Assembly (NCBI GenBank): GCA_010909165.1
Contig: MU008187.1
Coordinates: forward strand, 1-61,020
Length of the DNA stretch: 61,020 nt
Source of the DNA: Anthoceros angustus
Lineage: Eukaryota > Streptophyta > Anthocerotopsida > Anthocerotales > Anthocerotaceae
Direction of reading: 5' to 3'
Positions 45,558 to 57,700 of the stretch are shown here, one piece after another. The notes below the pieces were generated by a model. The model was not told the DNA's origin, did no database searches, and worked only from the letters and a program-made list of their open reading frames with translations. The stretch's first letter is position 1; each line of letters opens with the position of its first letter. The position numbers and the translations under genes were made by a program.

Positions 45558-46608
45558 TGTGGGAGGAAAACCCCGGGGCTTAGAGATTCACCCTCTAGTG
45601 GCCACACTTATCCCAAGCCGCTACAATAGGTTTCGTCCCATGAGACTCTTGTTTGTCGGTCACCAACATCCAAGGCACAAACCACACGCCTCTTCACACC
45701 CCAAGCTCCCTCACAGTGGAGCAACTTCAACTCACTCCACAGACAGCCACGCCTCACCATGCGCTCGTCAATCACCGCTTCTAGACCTACAACGACACCC
45801 CTCGACTATAGGTCCACACCCCACGGTGTCGGTGACTACGCGTAGGGACCCCCTACGTTGCAGCGACTTCACCACCCGTGATCGTCCACTATTCCTTTCC
45901 CATCGCCTTCCCACAATTGGCACACCCTCAACCACCAACTCGGCGGCCACGCCACTCCCGCCTTTGCTCGTGAATCACCACTCCTGGACCTACAACGACA
46001 TCCTACGTCGTAGGTCCCCCACGGTAGGTCCTCTCACAAGGGACCCCCTCTGGTGGCGACTTCTCCACCCGTGATTTTGAGACCTTAGCCCGGCTTCCGG
46101 TCTCGGTTTGGTGCGATTTGGGACCCTCCCTTAGGCTCGACTTGGGCCTTCTTCTTACTCCTAATCTCTACCTACTCCTCTACTCAACATTCAGCTCCAC
46201 ATTCTCCTCAACACTCACCTCAACTCAACTCCTCATCCTCCTAATCTAACCTTACTTCAAGCTCACGCCCTAGCTCGCCCTTACGGCTGGCCGGGTGCGC
46301 CTACAAGCCAACAAGTTCTTCCTTGGGCGGGTTGCTATGAGTTTGCACGAGAACCTCCAGTCTTTCCTGTAGTCTACCCTCAGAGTTCCTTGGGCATCGC
46401 CACACACCCAAAGCAAAGCAATTTCACGGCAACCATTCACAAGGAGCAACTGCGAGGCGCCGCAAGGGCGAGCTCTCCAAGCACTCCGACCGCAAACTCC
46501 CTCTCTACCGGGCCTTCGTTAGCTTGCGGCACGAAATTCCTTCACAAGGAGCAAAGGACTCGCGAGTTTGGGAGCGCAAGACGATAATTTTACTTCACAA
46601 GCTCCCTC

Positions 46609-46618
46609 CTTTTATAGG
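46609..46618 (-). promoter_or_regulatory. TATA box of the 3' LTR
   Basis: Minus-strand CTATAAAAGG, within CCTCCCTATAAAAGGAGGGA, a small inverted repeat in itself (CCTCCCT...AGGAGGG). The same context occurs in the 5' LTR. Confidence 0.75.
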
Positions 46619-47888
46619 GAGGTCCTCACATACAGCCTCCCCCTGGCGCGCCCTCCTGGCACTGCCTCACTCCTTATTCTAGTGTATCCTATTGTCAGAC
46701 TTTAAGTTCTGACATCCAAGCATCTTGGGTAAAATTCTATTCTAGCAAACTTCACCTATGTGAGCCTTAATGGCTCCTGTCAACATTCCTATCTAGCTAG
46801 TCAACACACCCTACTGGGTTGACAAGCATTAATGCCTGTCCTCCTCTAAAGAAAAGTCTCCCCCCAAGCAATGAGCCCACACTCCAAGCTACCACCAACC
46901 CCTTCAATTACCTCTAGATGCGGCGTCTGCCGTCGCCTGGTGATCCCTACGGATGTAGGGCCACCCTCTACACCTCCCGGACGTAGGGTCAACTTCTTAT
47001 GGCCCTACCGCCTCCACACTCTCCCTGCAAGAAGGTCTCCCGTGGCGGATCTTGCTCCATGCCTTCCTCTTCCTCCTCCAGTCATCCTCTCGGCCTTCCA
47101 TATACCCGGATGTGTTGGGCTCTTCCCACAGCTCCCTAACCAACTTGCCCTTCTTAGGTGCAGCGCTTTCACCATCTTGTACCTTCAAAATAAGCGCACA
47201 AACAAGACAAGCTTGGGCACGCCCTGCTCGTTTCCACCTAGTTGTCACCTCGGTGCCTACACACAATTGCGAGATTTCTTCACTCGCCACAAAATCCACC
47301 AGAGAGCAACTTCAGCCCTTTTCCACTTACTTCCTCTTCACTCCACACGGTCCCACCTAGCTCAAACTTGATGTCCTCACAACATACACTCCTTATGCAA
47401 ATCCCTCACTTGCAAGGTCCTAGGCACAAAAATTCAGCGCCCTTGCCCTCTTCACAGTTGTGCTTCAAATCCCTTCACACACAACTCCTTATGCACGCAC
47501 CTCCTTCTCCTTGCACACACGGGCTGCGTTCCCAAGTCCTTGCTCTAGCTTTCCTGCATGCACAAGCTCTTAGTGCAATTCCTCGCGGGCTTCCTAGGTG
47601 CCACTCCCTACACACCCGCTTGCATGGCCACACCCTACACTACCTACCCACATATTTATGTGCTATTATTCCTAATATATCCTATTTATCCACAACCTTG
47701 CCTATGCACCCTCTTTGTAACTTCCTAGGTTTGTACACTTGTATCCAAGTAGAGCACCCCTCCCCACGTGGGAGACCTCACCACTCCTACGGTGGGAGAC
47801 ACTCTCATCCTACCTATCTACCTACCTAACTAATGCCCGTAGGAGCCCACCTACCCTACATCCTACCCATCTACACCCTACACTACCT

Positions 47889-47934
47889 TGTTCCCTACTC
47901 GGTATCCCTACTTGTTCCCTACTTGTTCCCTACA
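47889..47934. repeat. 11-bp TTGTTCCCTAC repeat in the LTR
   Basis: CTTGTTCCCTA units occur at about 47,889, 47,909 and 47,920. The matching place in the 5' LTR (57,208-57,243) has three adjacent units, so copy number differs between the two LTRs. Confidence 0.65.
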
Positions 47935-48183
47935 TCGGTAGGGGCAGTCGTGGACACGCACCGCCCTACCCATCCCTCGCCGTCACATACATACATGTAG
48001 GGACCCTCCGCCCTACCCATGTAGGGTCCCCTTGTTACCCTACGTACTACCTTCTCGGACCCTCCGCCCTACACCTCGTGGGTGCACCTCCCTACGGTGG
48101 GGTGCCATGCCCTCGTCCACTACCACCTACACCTTCTCCATTCTCGTACTGCCCCTACACACTCCCGCGTGGGTGCACCTCCT

Positions 48184-50381
48184 GTGAGTGCCATGCCCTC
48201 GTCCTGCCACCTACACCTACTCCATTCGTGGGCTCTCATGTGACTTCACCAAATATAATAAGTTGAAACACCTCACACAAAAGGCCCCATCCGTCTTGAT
48301 CCACCCCTAGGACGCTTAACTCGGGTTCTTACATTCCATTGTCCAACACACCAAATTGGCTTGTGCACAACACTCAACTGAATAAACTTATTCCCGGTGA
48401 ACTCCTCACACCTCAACAACATCTCGTATCAACCCTCCTTGCTACCCATTTCTCCTCGCGGCCACCACGGCCTCCCTTCACTTTGACTTGCAGCCCCTTT
48501 GCAAATTCCGCCGTCATGATGCACACCCGTTGTGATCCCTTCACCATGTTGCGGCCCACACCGCGCCTTCCTATGGTTTGGCCACACCTCCATCTTGCAG
48601 CCCATCTACAAATTCAGCTGCCGTGAGTGCTCTACCATGGCCTTTCCTAGTTCAACACACGGCCTATCATGCCATCCTCCCGCCGTGACTCCATTAAGAG
48701 CACTTCCATGTGCCTCGCGCCATGGCCTCCTCTTGCAACCCTTGTGGCTGCTCACCACAACATGAGCTCCTCGCTCCCATCCTTGCACCAATTCTGCTCC
48801 TCTCTCGCATCTTGAGCTCCCAACCTAGAGCCCTGCAGGATCCTGCAATTCCACCATTACGGGCACTTGGCCCATCTTCCTGCAACCCTTGCCACACATC
48901 TCTACCTAGCAGTCCTCCTTGCAAAATCTCAGCAATATGAGCACACCATGTCTCACTTCTTCCACACATGTGGCAAATTACTTTGCCTTCCCCTCAAACT
49001 TGGTGGTGGTCCCCAATAATCAGGCCTTTGCCTCAAGCCTATCAGCATGCTTGTGCGGCAACCTCAAGCTACTTCCTTGGCTTAATTGCCTTCACCCTTT
49101 CCTAGTGGTAGGAGCTACTCCTGTGTAGGTCATCAAAACGCTAGCTGGGCGCTTACCTACGGTGGTGGGACATTCTCCTACCCATACCTATGGGGTAGGA
49201 GTTCTCTCCACTTAGCCTACCGTGGTAGGAGTTTCTCCTGGTGGTAGGATACCTCCTGCAGTGGGACATCTCCCTCGTGAGTGCCATGCCCTACGTCACT
49301 ACCACCTACACCTTCTCCATTCTAGGGCTCTCATGTGACTTCGCAAATATAATAAGTTGAAACACCTCACACAAAAGGCCCCATCCGTCTTGATCCACCC
49401 CTAGGACGCTTAACTGGAGTTCTTACATTCATTGTCCAACACACCAAATTGGCTTGTGCACAACACTCAATAAAATGAACTTATTCCCGGTGAACTCCTC
49501 ACGCCTCAACAACATCTCGTATCAACCCTCCTTGCTACCCATTTCTCCTCGCGGCCACCACGGCCTCCCTTCACTTTGACTTGCAGCACGCAAATTCCGC
49601 CGTCATGATGCACACCCGTTGTGATCCCTTCACCATGTTGCGGCCCACACGCAACCGCCTTCCTATGGTTTGGCCACACCTCCATCTTGCAGCCCGGCTA
49701 CAAATTCAGCTGCCGTGAGTGCTCTACCATGGCCTTTCCTAGTTCAACACACGGCCTATCATGCCATCCTCCATCGTGACTCCATTAAGAGCACTTCCAT
49801 GTGCCTCGCCATGGCCTCTTGCAACCCTTGCATGCTCACCACAACATGAGCTCCTCGCTCCCATCCTTGCACCGATTGCTCCTCTCTCGCATCTTGAGCT
49901 CCCAACCTAGAGCCCTGCAGCGGATCCTGCACAATTCCACCATTACGGGCACTTGGCCCATCTTCCTGCAGCAACCCTTGCCACATCTCTACCTAGCAGT
50001 CCTCCTTCTTGCAAAATCTCAGCAATATGAGCACACGCCCATGTCTCACTTCTTCCACACGTGTGGCAAATTACTTTGCCTTCCCCTCAAACTTGGTGGT
50101 GGTCCCCAATAATCAGGCCTTTGCCTGCAAGCCTATCACATGCTTGTGCAACCTCACTTCCTTGGCTTAATTGCCTTCACCCTTTCCTAGTGGTAGGAGC
50201 TACTCTGCCCGGTGGGTCATCGCTAGCTGGGCGCTTACCTACGTGGTGGGACATTCTCCTACCCATACCTATGGGGTGAGTTCTCTCCACTTAGCCTACC
50301 GTGGTAGGAGTTTCTCCTGGTGGTAGGATACCTCCTACCACGGTAGGACATCTCCTACCGTTCACATATGTCTCCTACCCT
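48184..50381. repeat. 1.09-kb tandem duplication inside the 3' LTR
   Basis: Unit 1 starts at GTGAGTGCCATGCCCT (48,184) and unit 2 at the same sequence at 49,277, a period of 1,093 bases. Every block of unit 1 (AATATAATAAGTTGAAACAC, CACCTCAACAACATCTCGT, ATCTTGAGCTCCCAACCTAG, CTTCCACAC(A/G)TGTGGCAAA) recurs in order in unit 2. The 5' LTR has one copy. The junction at about 49,250-49,277 lies in the palindrome array. Confidence 0.85.
49105..49270. repeat. Palindrome array in 3' LTR, duplicated unit 1
   Basis: Variants GTGGTAGGAG, CCTACCCATACCTATGGGGTAGGAG, CCTACCGTGGTAGGAG and TGGTAGGATACCTCCTG follow each other with 20-40 base spacing and end where unit 2 of the duplication begins. Confidence 0.75.
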
Positions 50382-50385
50382 CCTC
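50190..50385. repeat. Palindrome array in 3' LTR, unit 2
   Basis: Includes CCTACCGTGGTAGGAG (about 50,297), CCTGGTGGTAGGATACC and CCTACCACGGTAGGACATC (about 50,335), ending CTCCTACCGTTCACATATG as in the 5' LTR. Confidence 0.8.
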
Positions 50386-50581
50386 ACTAGAAGGTCATTT
50401 TGATCCGTTTCTTTTCCCCTAAGTATCCTCTCTGCCTTCCCGATAGCATCCTACAGCTCCAGCTTCAATCGGAACAAAAACATTTCTCGCATGTTTCCAC
50501 CAAACCATTTCTATCAAAAGCATTCGGACCTGTTCAAAAACAACTCACTTAAACCAGTTGCCCAAACTTTTGCGTTCCACA

Positions 50582-50596
50582 TACTCCCCTCCTCAC
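50582..50596 (-). promoter_or_regulatory. Polypurine tract of the large gypsy element
   Basis: Minus-strand GTGAGGAGGGGAGTA directly precedes the LTR start TGTGGAACGC, matching GTGAGAAGGGGTA before the plus-strand LTR at 42,205. Confidence 0.7.
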
Positions 50597-50599
50597 CTG

Positions 50600-51110
50600 T
50601 TTGCGTCCTCGCAAACAACAGATCTCAGTGAAGGTGCTTAACCTTCCACCCATTCACTCTAGTTGGTAGCAAATCCCCATCCGGCTGCGTAATTGCGGAT
50701 CCATTCTCATACACGCCACCACACGATCGGTCCTAAGCTTCCTGAAATCCATGTAACGACCATCATATAGAAGAACCAAATCCCGGCCATGATAGCCTCT
50801 TGCTTCCTTAATTCCCATCATGCCTCTCCTTTCTAAGCTCTGAATTATGGGTTTCTTCTAAAGCCTCTTCCCTACATTCCTCATGCTCTATGAAAGACTC
50901 TAGTCTAACTTCACGACTCTCCTCTGCAATTTCGCTCATCCTCCATGATTCTATAGGTAGGTACCTCAAATTCAACAGCATCACGGAGACATCCCATGTT
51001 AAATAATAGAGTCTTCTTGGTAGTCACTTTCTCCGCTTTCTGTAAGCCCACAATGCATCTAAGATCTTCTTCACCGTGATTTACACTAAATAATGGCCTC
51101 CAACCTCTTT
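50600..51110 (-). pseudogene. pol: Gypsy integrase end, degenerate
   Basis: On the minus strand, pieces read KILDALWAYRKAEKVTTKKT (about 51,080-51,020) and DAVEFEVPTYRIMEDE (about 50,985-50,935). Further on come traces of RKQEAIMAG and YENGSA, corresponding to 41,955-42,190. In gypsy integrases ALWAYRTAxKTxxxxTPF and VEFEVPT are conserved near the end of the core. Stops, frameshifts and deletions (the GPY segment is shortened) leave no function. Confidence 0.75.
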
Positions 51111-51620
51111 TGCATGCACTTCTTTGCCACTTCGCTTCCTCGCCACCAAGCGGACACGGGGCATGGCCGCTTGTACATTATGACCGTGGGCCGCTCCTTG
51201 CATCGGCCTGCGGTATCCATGCCTCGGTCGTCAACACTCTTCTTGCAGCGGTGGTCACCGCCATGATAACCTTAGGCTCTGGCCCGAGCTAGCTCGCGCT
51301 CCTCGACAATACTCTCGACATGCCGTACCTCCACAAAAGTGGCTTCCTTGGCCGCCCATGAATTCGCCAATTCCTTTTCACCGCAAGCTCCCCTTGAATC
51401 GCGGTTTCTTCACGCTTCTTTTCCATGCACACCATCCTCGAGCCGTCCCTACTCGAGGCTCCATCATCGCTCTTCCCACACCGCCATGTGTGGGAGTCCC
51501 TCCGATTTCTCCGTTTTCTCTTCTCCCTTTGCCAACCGTGGCCTCCACTTGCAGCCCTCTTGAGCTCACCCTTTCTCCTCGCTCGAATCCCCAATTCATT
51601 AGGTTGCGGCATCTCACACA
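51111..51620. other. Unassigned internal sequence of the large element
   Basis: No pol motif is recognisable upstream of the integrase end on the minus strand; short open frames on both strands are unrelated to each other. Confidence 0.4.
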
Positions 51621-52781
51621 AAACTCCCTTCACGGATCCTTGGCTTTCTAACGGCATCAAGACTTGCTCTTGACCTCTAGGCCAGCCACGCCTTGCTTGT
51701 TTCCATCTAGCTTGTTCACGGTGGATGTTGGTGCTATGGCCACAACCCGCCTTCAACTCGGCTCACAAAACTAGCTTCTCCTGCGTCGATCTGCGGGCAT
51801 CGTACTGCAGTCGTGGACACATGCATCATCGCTGGTACACCATCTCCCGACCTTCTAGACTCATGTCTAGCCCTAGATCGCTCTAGCGATCTCCTTACGT
51901 TGCTGCGGTTTTCGGCAGCAATTTCCAATCGACCGTGAATTGCGCTCCTTCTTGCAATTCCGCAAGCATATCTTGAGGTGTGATTTCTCCACAATCCTCC
52001 TTCATACACATCACCATAGAGCCATCCTCGCTCCTGGGCTCTAGCGCACAGCTCCTCGGCACACCATTTTGTGTGCCACTTCTCCTTCCTCCAAATTGCG
52101 ATTTCTTGCAATTTCTCCATCATCCTTGCCAGCGTTGTGGTCTCTTGCTAGCTCGCTTACCAGCAAACCAGACGTTGTTGCTACGCATGCTCAACCTCAT
52201 TCACAAAACTCCCTTCACGGATCCTTGGCTTTCCACGGCATCAAGACTTGCTCTTGACCTCTAGGCCACGCCTTGTTTCCATCTAGCTTGTTCACGGTGG
52301 ATGTTGGTGCTATGGCCACAACCCGCCTTCAACTCACAAAACTAGCTTCTCCACCGTCGATCTGCGGGCATCAGTGCCTGGTCGTGGACACATGCATCAT
52401 CGCTGGTACACCATCTCCCGACCTTCTAGACTCATGTCTAGCCCTAGATCGCTCTAGCGATCTCCTTACGTTGCTGCGGTTTCACGGCAGCAATTTCCGT
52501 CGACCGTGAATTGGTCGGCGCTCCTTCTTGCAATTCCACGCAAGCATATCTTGAGGTGTGATTTCTCCACAATCCTCCTTCATACACATCACCATAGAGC
52601 CATCCTCGCTCCTGGGCTCTAGCGCACAGCTCCTCGGCACACCATTTTGTGTGCCACTTCTCCTTCCTCCAAATTGCGATTTCTTCAATTTCTCCATCAT
52701 CCTTGCCACCATGTGGTCTCTTGCTAGCTCGCTTACCAGCAAACCACGTTGTTGCCGACATGCTCAACCTCATTCACAAAA
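51621..52781. repeat. 585-bp tandem duplication in the internal region
   Basis: AAACTCCCTTCACGGATCCT occurs at 51,621 and 52,206; the second unit ends near 52,781. Shared blocks include CTTGCTCTTGACCTCTAGGC, TCATGTCTAGCCCTAGATCG and GAGCCATCCTCGCTCCTGGG. Units differ mainly by 1-10 base indels, not by substitutions. Confidence 0.85.
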
Positions 52782-52788
52782 CCGTTTC

Positions 52789-53340
52789 CTCCTGCTTTGC
52801 CAATCGCAAGTTTTAGCTTGCGGTCGTTGTGACTCCCTTCCAACCAAGTTCCGATTTCCTCCCTTCTTGTTGGCCTAGCCTCATGTCCAGGTCAGATTGC
52901 GCTCCCATGGCGACCTCCTCGCCTTGCTGCACCTCCATGGTCGAATTTTGAGTGATTGCCCGGATCGCCAACTCTCCCTTCTGCGGTTTACGCTCAAACT
53001 TTTCATGAAGCGCATCTCCTCCTTCGCCCTCTGGTGTGTCCACCTCCCTAGGGCCTTCTCCTCCTGCTTTGCTGCCAAGTTTTCGGCTTGCGGTCGTTGT
53101 GACTCCCTTCCAACCAAGTTCCGATTTCCTCCCTTCTTGTTGGCCTAGCCTCATGTCCAGGTCCAGATTGCGCTCCCATGGCGACCTCCTCGCCTTGCTG
53201 CACCTCCATGGTGAATTTTGGTGATTGCCCAGATCGCCAACTCTCCCTTCTGCGGTTTACGCTCAAACTTTTCATGAAGCGCATCTCCTCCTTCGCCCTC
53301 TGGCGTGTCCACCTCCCTAGGGCCTTCTCCTCCCTTGCGG
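52789..53340. repeat. 280-bp tandem duplication in the internal region
   Basis: GCTTGCGGTCGTTGTGACTC lies at 52,816 and 53,096 (period 280). CCTCCTGCTTTGC marks the unit starts at about 52,789 and 53,069. On the minus strand each unit encodes a Lys/Glu/Arg-rich stretch, but not in one continuous frame. Confidence 0.85.
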
Positions 53341-54739
53341 CCTCATGGCGCCGGCCGACCTCGCCAAGTGGGCGCCTTCCTTGTTCTGGCGGTGCTCATG
53401 TCCGTTTTGCTTCTTTCTTTGCCATCGTGATGGCCTCCACTTGCAGCCCTCGACTGCTCACCCTTGAGGATCATTTCAGCCTCCTCTTGCGCCCATGCTG
53501 GCGCCCCTTATCCTCTCTCGGTTCCAGTTGTCTGCTGCGGCTTTTCACTGCGCTCCTTCTTGCTCATTTGGCCTCTGCTGGCAACAAGTCTTGCTGATCA
53601 ATTCTTAGGCTGTCTACAACATGCTCACGTCCTCCCCCTTCGACCCGGGCTCTGGCAACCAACTCCTCGTCAGGAAATCGGTCATCTGTGGCCTCAAGTC
53701 GTTTTCCAGTTTTCAGTCGAGAAATAAGACCTTCATTCACATGTTGCTCCCCTGCAACTTCTTCAACTCTACCATCTCCTCTACACCTAGGTACTTAGAA
53801 ATCCTTGCTACCTTACCAGACTCTAGCTCTACGTCTTCTATAGCATCATACATTCCCTTCGAACTTCTCGAACTTTTATCAGGAAAAGGTCACTCCTTCT
53901 GGCGGACGTGGTGGTACTCTCTTGAAGTAACCATAAATCCCCTCTACATAATCATACAAAGACTCCCCTCTTCCTTGAGTTCTCAAGGACCAACATGTGA
54001 TCTCGTTTCTTCTCCCCAAATCTCACATCTGCTGGCGGTGTGGGTGGACTCCCACCACCTCTGCTTCCTCCTATCATGGTCAAGGGCGTCCACAAAACGT
54101 GGGCACACCTCCCAGCAATTCCACCTGTCTTGGCGTAAACAAATCTGCAAGCGGGATGTACTATACAGACTTGGGCACACAAGCGCCTCGATCCTCCTAA
54201 CAAGCAAGGTTGAAAGGGCAGCAAGTTGGGCAATAATTCGATCAAGACCTTGCGAAATATTAGCCGTTAGATTTCATACCCCAACTTCTCCTTGCCAAAT
54301 CTCACCCTCTTGCCTTCCTCCTCTATGACGACAAAATCAAGCTAGAAGAGCTCGACAATCCACGAAAAGTCCTCCTCTTGCGAGAGCGGAAGATGTACCT
54401 CGAAATTACTAACGGCTCAATTCTTGACCCTCACCCTTGATCGGCAACTCCTCAACAACTTCCTTCCTCTTGTTGTCCGTGAGCACAACCTTCTCCTCCT
54501 CTTAGACAACTACCTCTTCTTCCTCAACGGAACCCTTGAAAATGTTAGCACATGTAGCTTCCTCTGCAAGAGTTCTCTCCTCCGCTTCTTCCTCTACCGT
54601 CATGCAACTCTCACACCACTTGCAAAAATCAGCGGGCGATCTCCTCTCTATGCCTGCAATAAAACTTCTTCTTCTCATCCCCGATTAGAGATTCTCAACA
54701 ATGTTCATGCCTCTTCCACTCGACTTGCCAAAGCAAAGA
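53341..54739 (-). other. Decayed gag-side leader of the large element
   Basis: Between the primer site and the duplications the minus strand gives charged open pieces (for example GGGSPPTPPADVRFGEKKRD, about 54,000-54,100) broken by stops. No zinc knuckle, protease or capsid motif is visible. The first ATG after the primer site opens only a few codons. Confidence 0.4.
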
Positions 54740-54757
54740 GTCCCGACAGCAGCGCCA
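54740..54757 (-). promoter_or_regulatory. Primer-binding site of the large gypsy element
   Basis: Minus-strand TGGCGCTGCTGTCGGGAC follows the LTR end CCTCCCACA after TTTT. It resembles the TGGCGCCGTTGCCGGGGA-type site of plant gypsy elements with three or four changes. Which tRNA it pairs with would need a tRNA comparison. Confidence 0.7.
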
Positions 54758-54761
54758 AAAA

Positions 54762-57700
54762 TGTGGGAGGAAAACCCGGGGCTTGAGATTCACCCTCTAG
54801 TGGCCACACTTATCCCACTTGTCGCTAAGTACAATAGGTTTCGTCCCATGAGACTCTTGTTTGTCGGTCACCAACATCAAGGCACAAACCACCGCCTCTT
54901 CACACCCCAAGCTCCCTCACACAGTGGAGCAACTTCAACTCACTCCACAGGGCGGCCACGCCTCACCATGCTGCTCGTCAATCACCGCTTCTAGACCTAC
55001 GACACCCTCGACTATAGGTCCACACCCCAGAGTGGGTCGGTGACTCGCACGTGGGACCCCCTACGTTGCAGCGACTTCACCACCCGTGATCGTCCACTAT
55101 TCCTTTCCCATCGCCTTCCCACAATTGGCACCCTCAACCACCAACTCGGCACGGCGCCACTCCCGCCTTTGCTCGTCAATCACCGCTTCTAGACCTACAC
55201 GACATCCTACGATCGTAGGTCCCTATGGTAGGTCCACCGTCTCGCGTAGGGACCCCCCCGGTGGCGACTTCTCCACCCGTGATTTTGAGACCTTAGCCCG
55301 GCTTCGGTCTCGGTTTGGTGCGGTTGGGACCCCTCCCTTAGGCTCGACTTGGGCCTTCTTCTTACTCTAATCTCTACCTACTCCTCTACTCAACATTCAG
55401 CTCCACATTCTCCTCAACACTCACCTCAACTCAACTCCTCATCCTCCTAATCTAACCTTACTTCAAGCTCACTGGCCCTAGCTCGCCCTTACGGCTGGCT
55501 GCACAGGAGTGCGCCTACAAGCCAACAAGTTCTTCCTTGGGCGGTTGCTGTGAGTTTGCACCAGACGAGAACCTCCGAGTCTTTCCTGTAGTCTACCCTC
55601 AAGCCGAGAGTTCCTTGGGCATCGCCACACACCCAAAGCAAAGCAATTTCACGGCAACCATTCACAAGGAGCAACTGCGGGCGCCGCAAGGCGAGCTCTC
55701 CGCCAAGCACTCCGACCACCGCAAACTCCCTCTCTACCGGGCCTTCGTTAGCTTGCGGTACGAACTTCCTTCACAAGGAGCAAAGGACTCGAGGTAGGGA
55801 GCGCAAGACCGATAATTTTACTTCACAAGCTCCCTCCTTTTATAGGGAGGTCCTCACATCTGACCTCCCCACAGGCGCCCTCTTGGCCTCACTCCTTATT
55901 TTAGTGTATCCTGTTGTCGGACTTTAAGTTCGACATCCAAGCATCTTGGGTAAAATTCTATTCTAGCAACTTCACCTATGTGAGCCTTAATGGCTCTGTC
56001 AACATTCCTATCTAGCTAGTCAACACACCCCTACTGGGTTGACAAGCATTTATGCCTGTCCTCCTCTAAAGAAAGTCTCCCCCCAAGCAATGAGCCCACA
56101 CTCCAAGCTACCACCAACCCCTTCAATTACCTCTAGATGCCGTCGCACCGCCTGGTGATCCTACGGATGTAGGGCCACCCTCTACACCTCCTACGGACGT
56201 AGGGTCAACTTCTTATGGCCCTACCGCCTCCACGCTCTCCACTGCAAGAAGGTCTCCCGTGAGCGGATCTTGCTCCATGCCTTCCTCTACCTCCTCCGAG
56301 TCATCCTCTCGGCCTTCCATATACATCGGATGTGTTGGGCTCTTCCCGGCTCCCTAGCAACCAACTTGCCCTTCTTAGGTGCGGGCGCTTTCACCATCTT
56401 GTACCTTCAAAATAAGCGCACAAACAAGACAAGCTTGGGCAGCCCACATGCTCGTTTCCACCTAGTTGTCACCTCGGTGTCTACACACAATTGCGAGATT
56501 TCTTCACTAACATAAAATCCACCAAGAGAGCAACTTCAGCCCTTTTCCACTTACTTCCTCTTCACTCCACGGTCCCACCTAGCTCAAACTTGATGTCCTC
56601 ACAACATACACTCCTTATGTGCCCAAATCCCTCACTTGCAAGGTCCTAGGCACAAAATTCAGCGCCCTTGCCCTCTTCAGTTGTGCTTCAAATCCCTTCA
56701 CACACAACTCCTTATGCACACACCTCCTTCTCCTTGCACACACACGGGCTCGCGTTCCACCAAGTCCTTGCTCTAGCTTTCCGTGCATGCACAAGCTCTT
56801 CCTGCAATTCCTCAGCTTCCTAGGTGCCACTCCTACACACCCGCTTGCATGGCCACCCTACACTACCTACCCACATATTTATGTGCTATTATTCCTAATA
56901 TATCCTATTTATCCACAACCTTGCCTGTGCCCTCTTTAGCAACTTCCTAGGTTTGTACACCTTGTACAAGCTTGCTTTATATCCTTAAGTATCCTAGGTT
57001 GCTTCCAAGTATCCTAAGCTTTCCAAGTATCCAAGTAGTGTCGCACCCCCTTTGCTGCCCGTGGGAGACCTCACCACTCCTACGGTGAGACACTCTCATC
57101 CTACCTATCTACCTACCTAACTAATGCCCCGTGAGAGCCCCTGCTACCCTACATCCTACCCATGTAGGGCCACCCTGGTCACCCTACATACTACCTGCAT
57201 CTCTGTCCCCTACTTGTTCCCTACTTGTTCCCTACTTGTTCCCTTGGTACCGTAGGGAGCGGTCACGTGGACACGCCCGCCCTACCCATCCCTACGTCCT
57301 ACCCACATACATACATGTAGGGACCCTGCCCTACCTATGTAGGGTCACCCTTGTTACCCTACATACTACCTTAACAGTCGGGACCCTCCGCCCTACACAC
57401 TCGCGTGGTGCACCTCCACCCTACGGTGGGAGTGCCATGCCTTCCACCACCTACACCTTCTCCATTCTCGTGGGCATCGCCCTACACCTCCACGTGGGTG
57501 CCTCCCTCCCTGTAGTGCCATGCCCTCGTCCACTACCACCCTACACTACTCGGCTGGGTGCACCACCCAAACACTCTCCCCAATTAGGTTCTCATGGGCT
57601 TCGCAAATAACACCTCACACAAAAGGCCCCATCTCGGTCTTGATCCACCCCTAGGACGCTTAACTCTGGAGTTCTTACATTCCATTGTCCAACACACCAA

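Larger units (their letters stand above)
45558..50581 (-). repeat. 3' LTR of the large gypsy element (5,024 bp)
   Basis: Plus-strand left end TGTGGGAGGAAAACCCCGGG, right end GCGTTCCACA. On the minus strand U3 holds the palindrome arrays and a long stretch of decayed sequence; the TATA box CTATAAAAGG lies at 46,609-46,618, giving R-U5 of about 1.05 kb. It is about 0.93 kb longer than the 5' LTR, mainly because of a tandem duplication (48,184-50,381). Along its length it matches the 5' LTR in order, with many 1-10 base indels. Confidence 0.75.
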
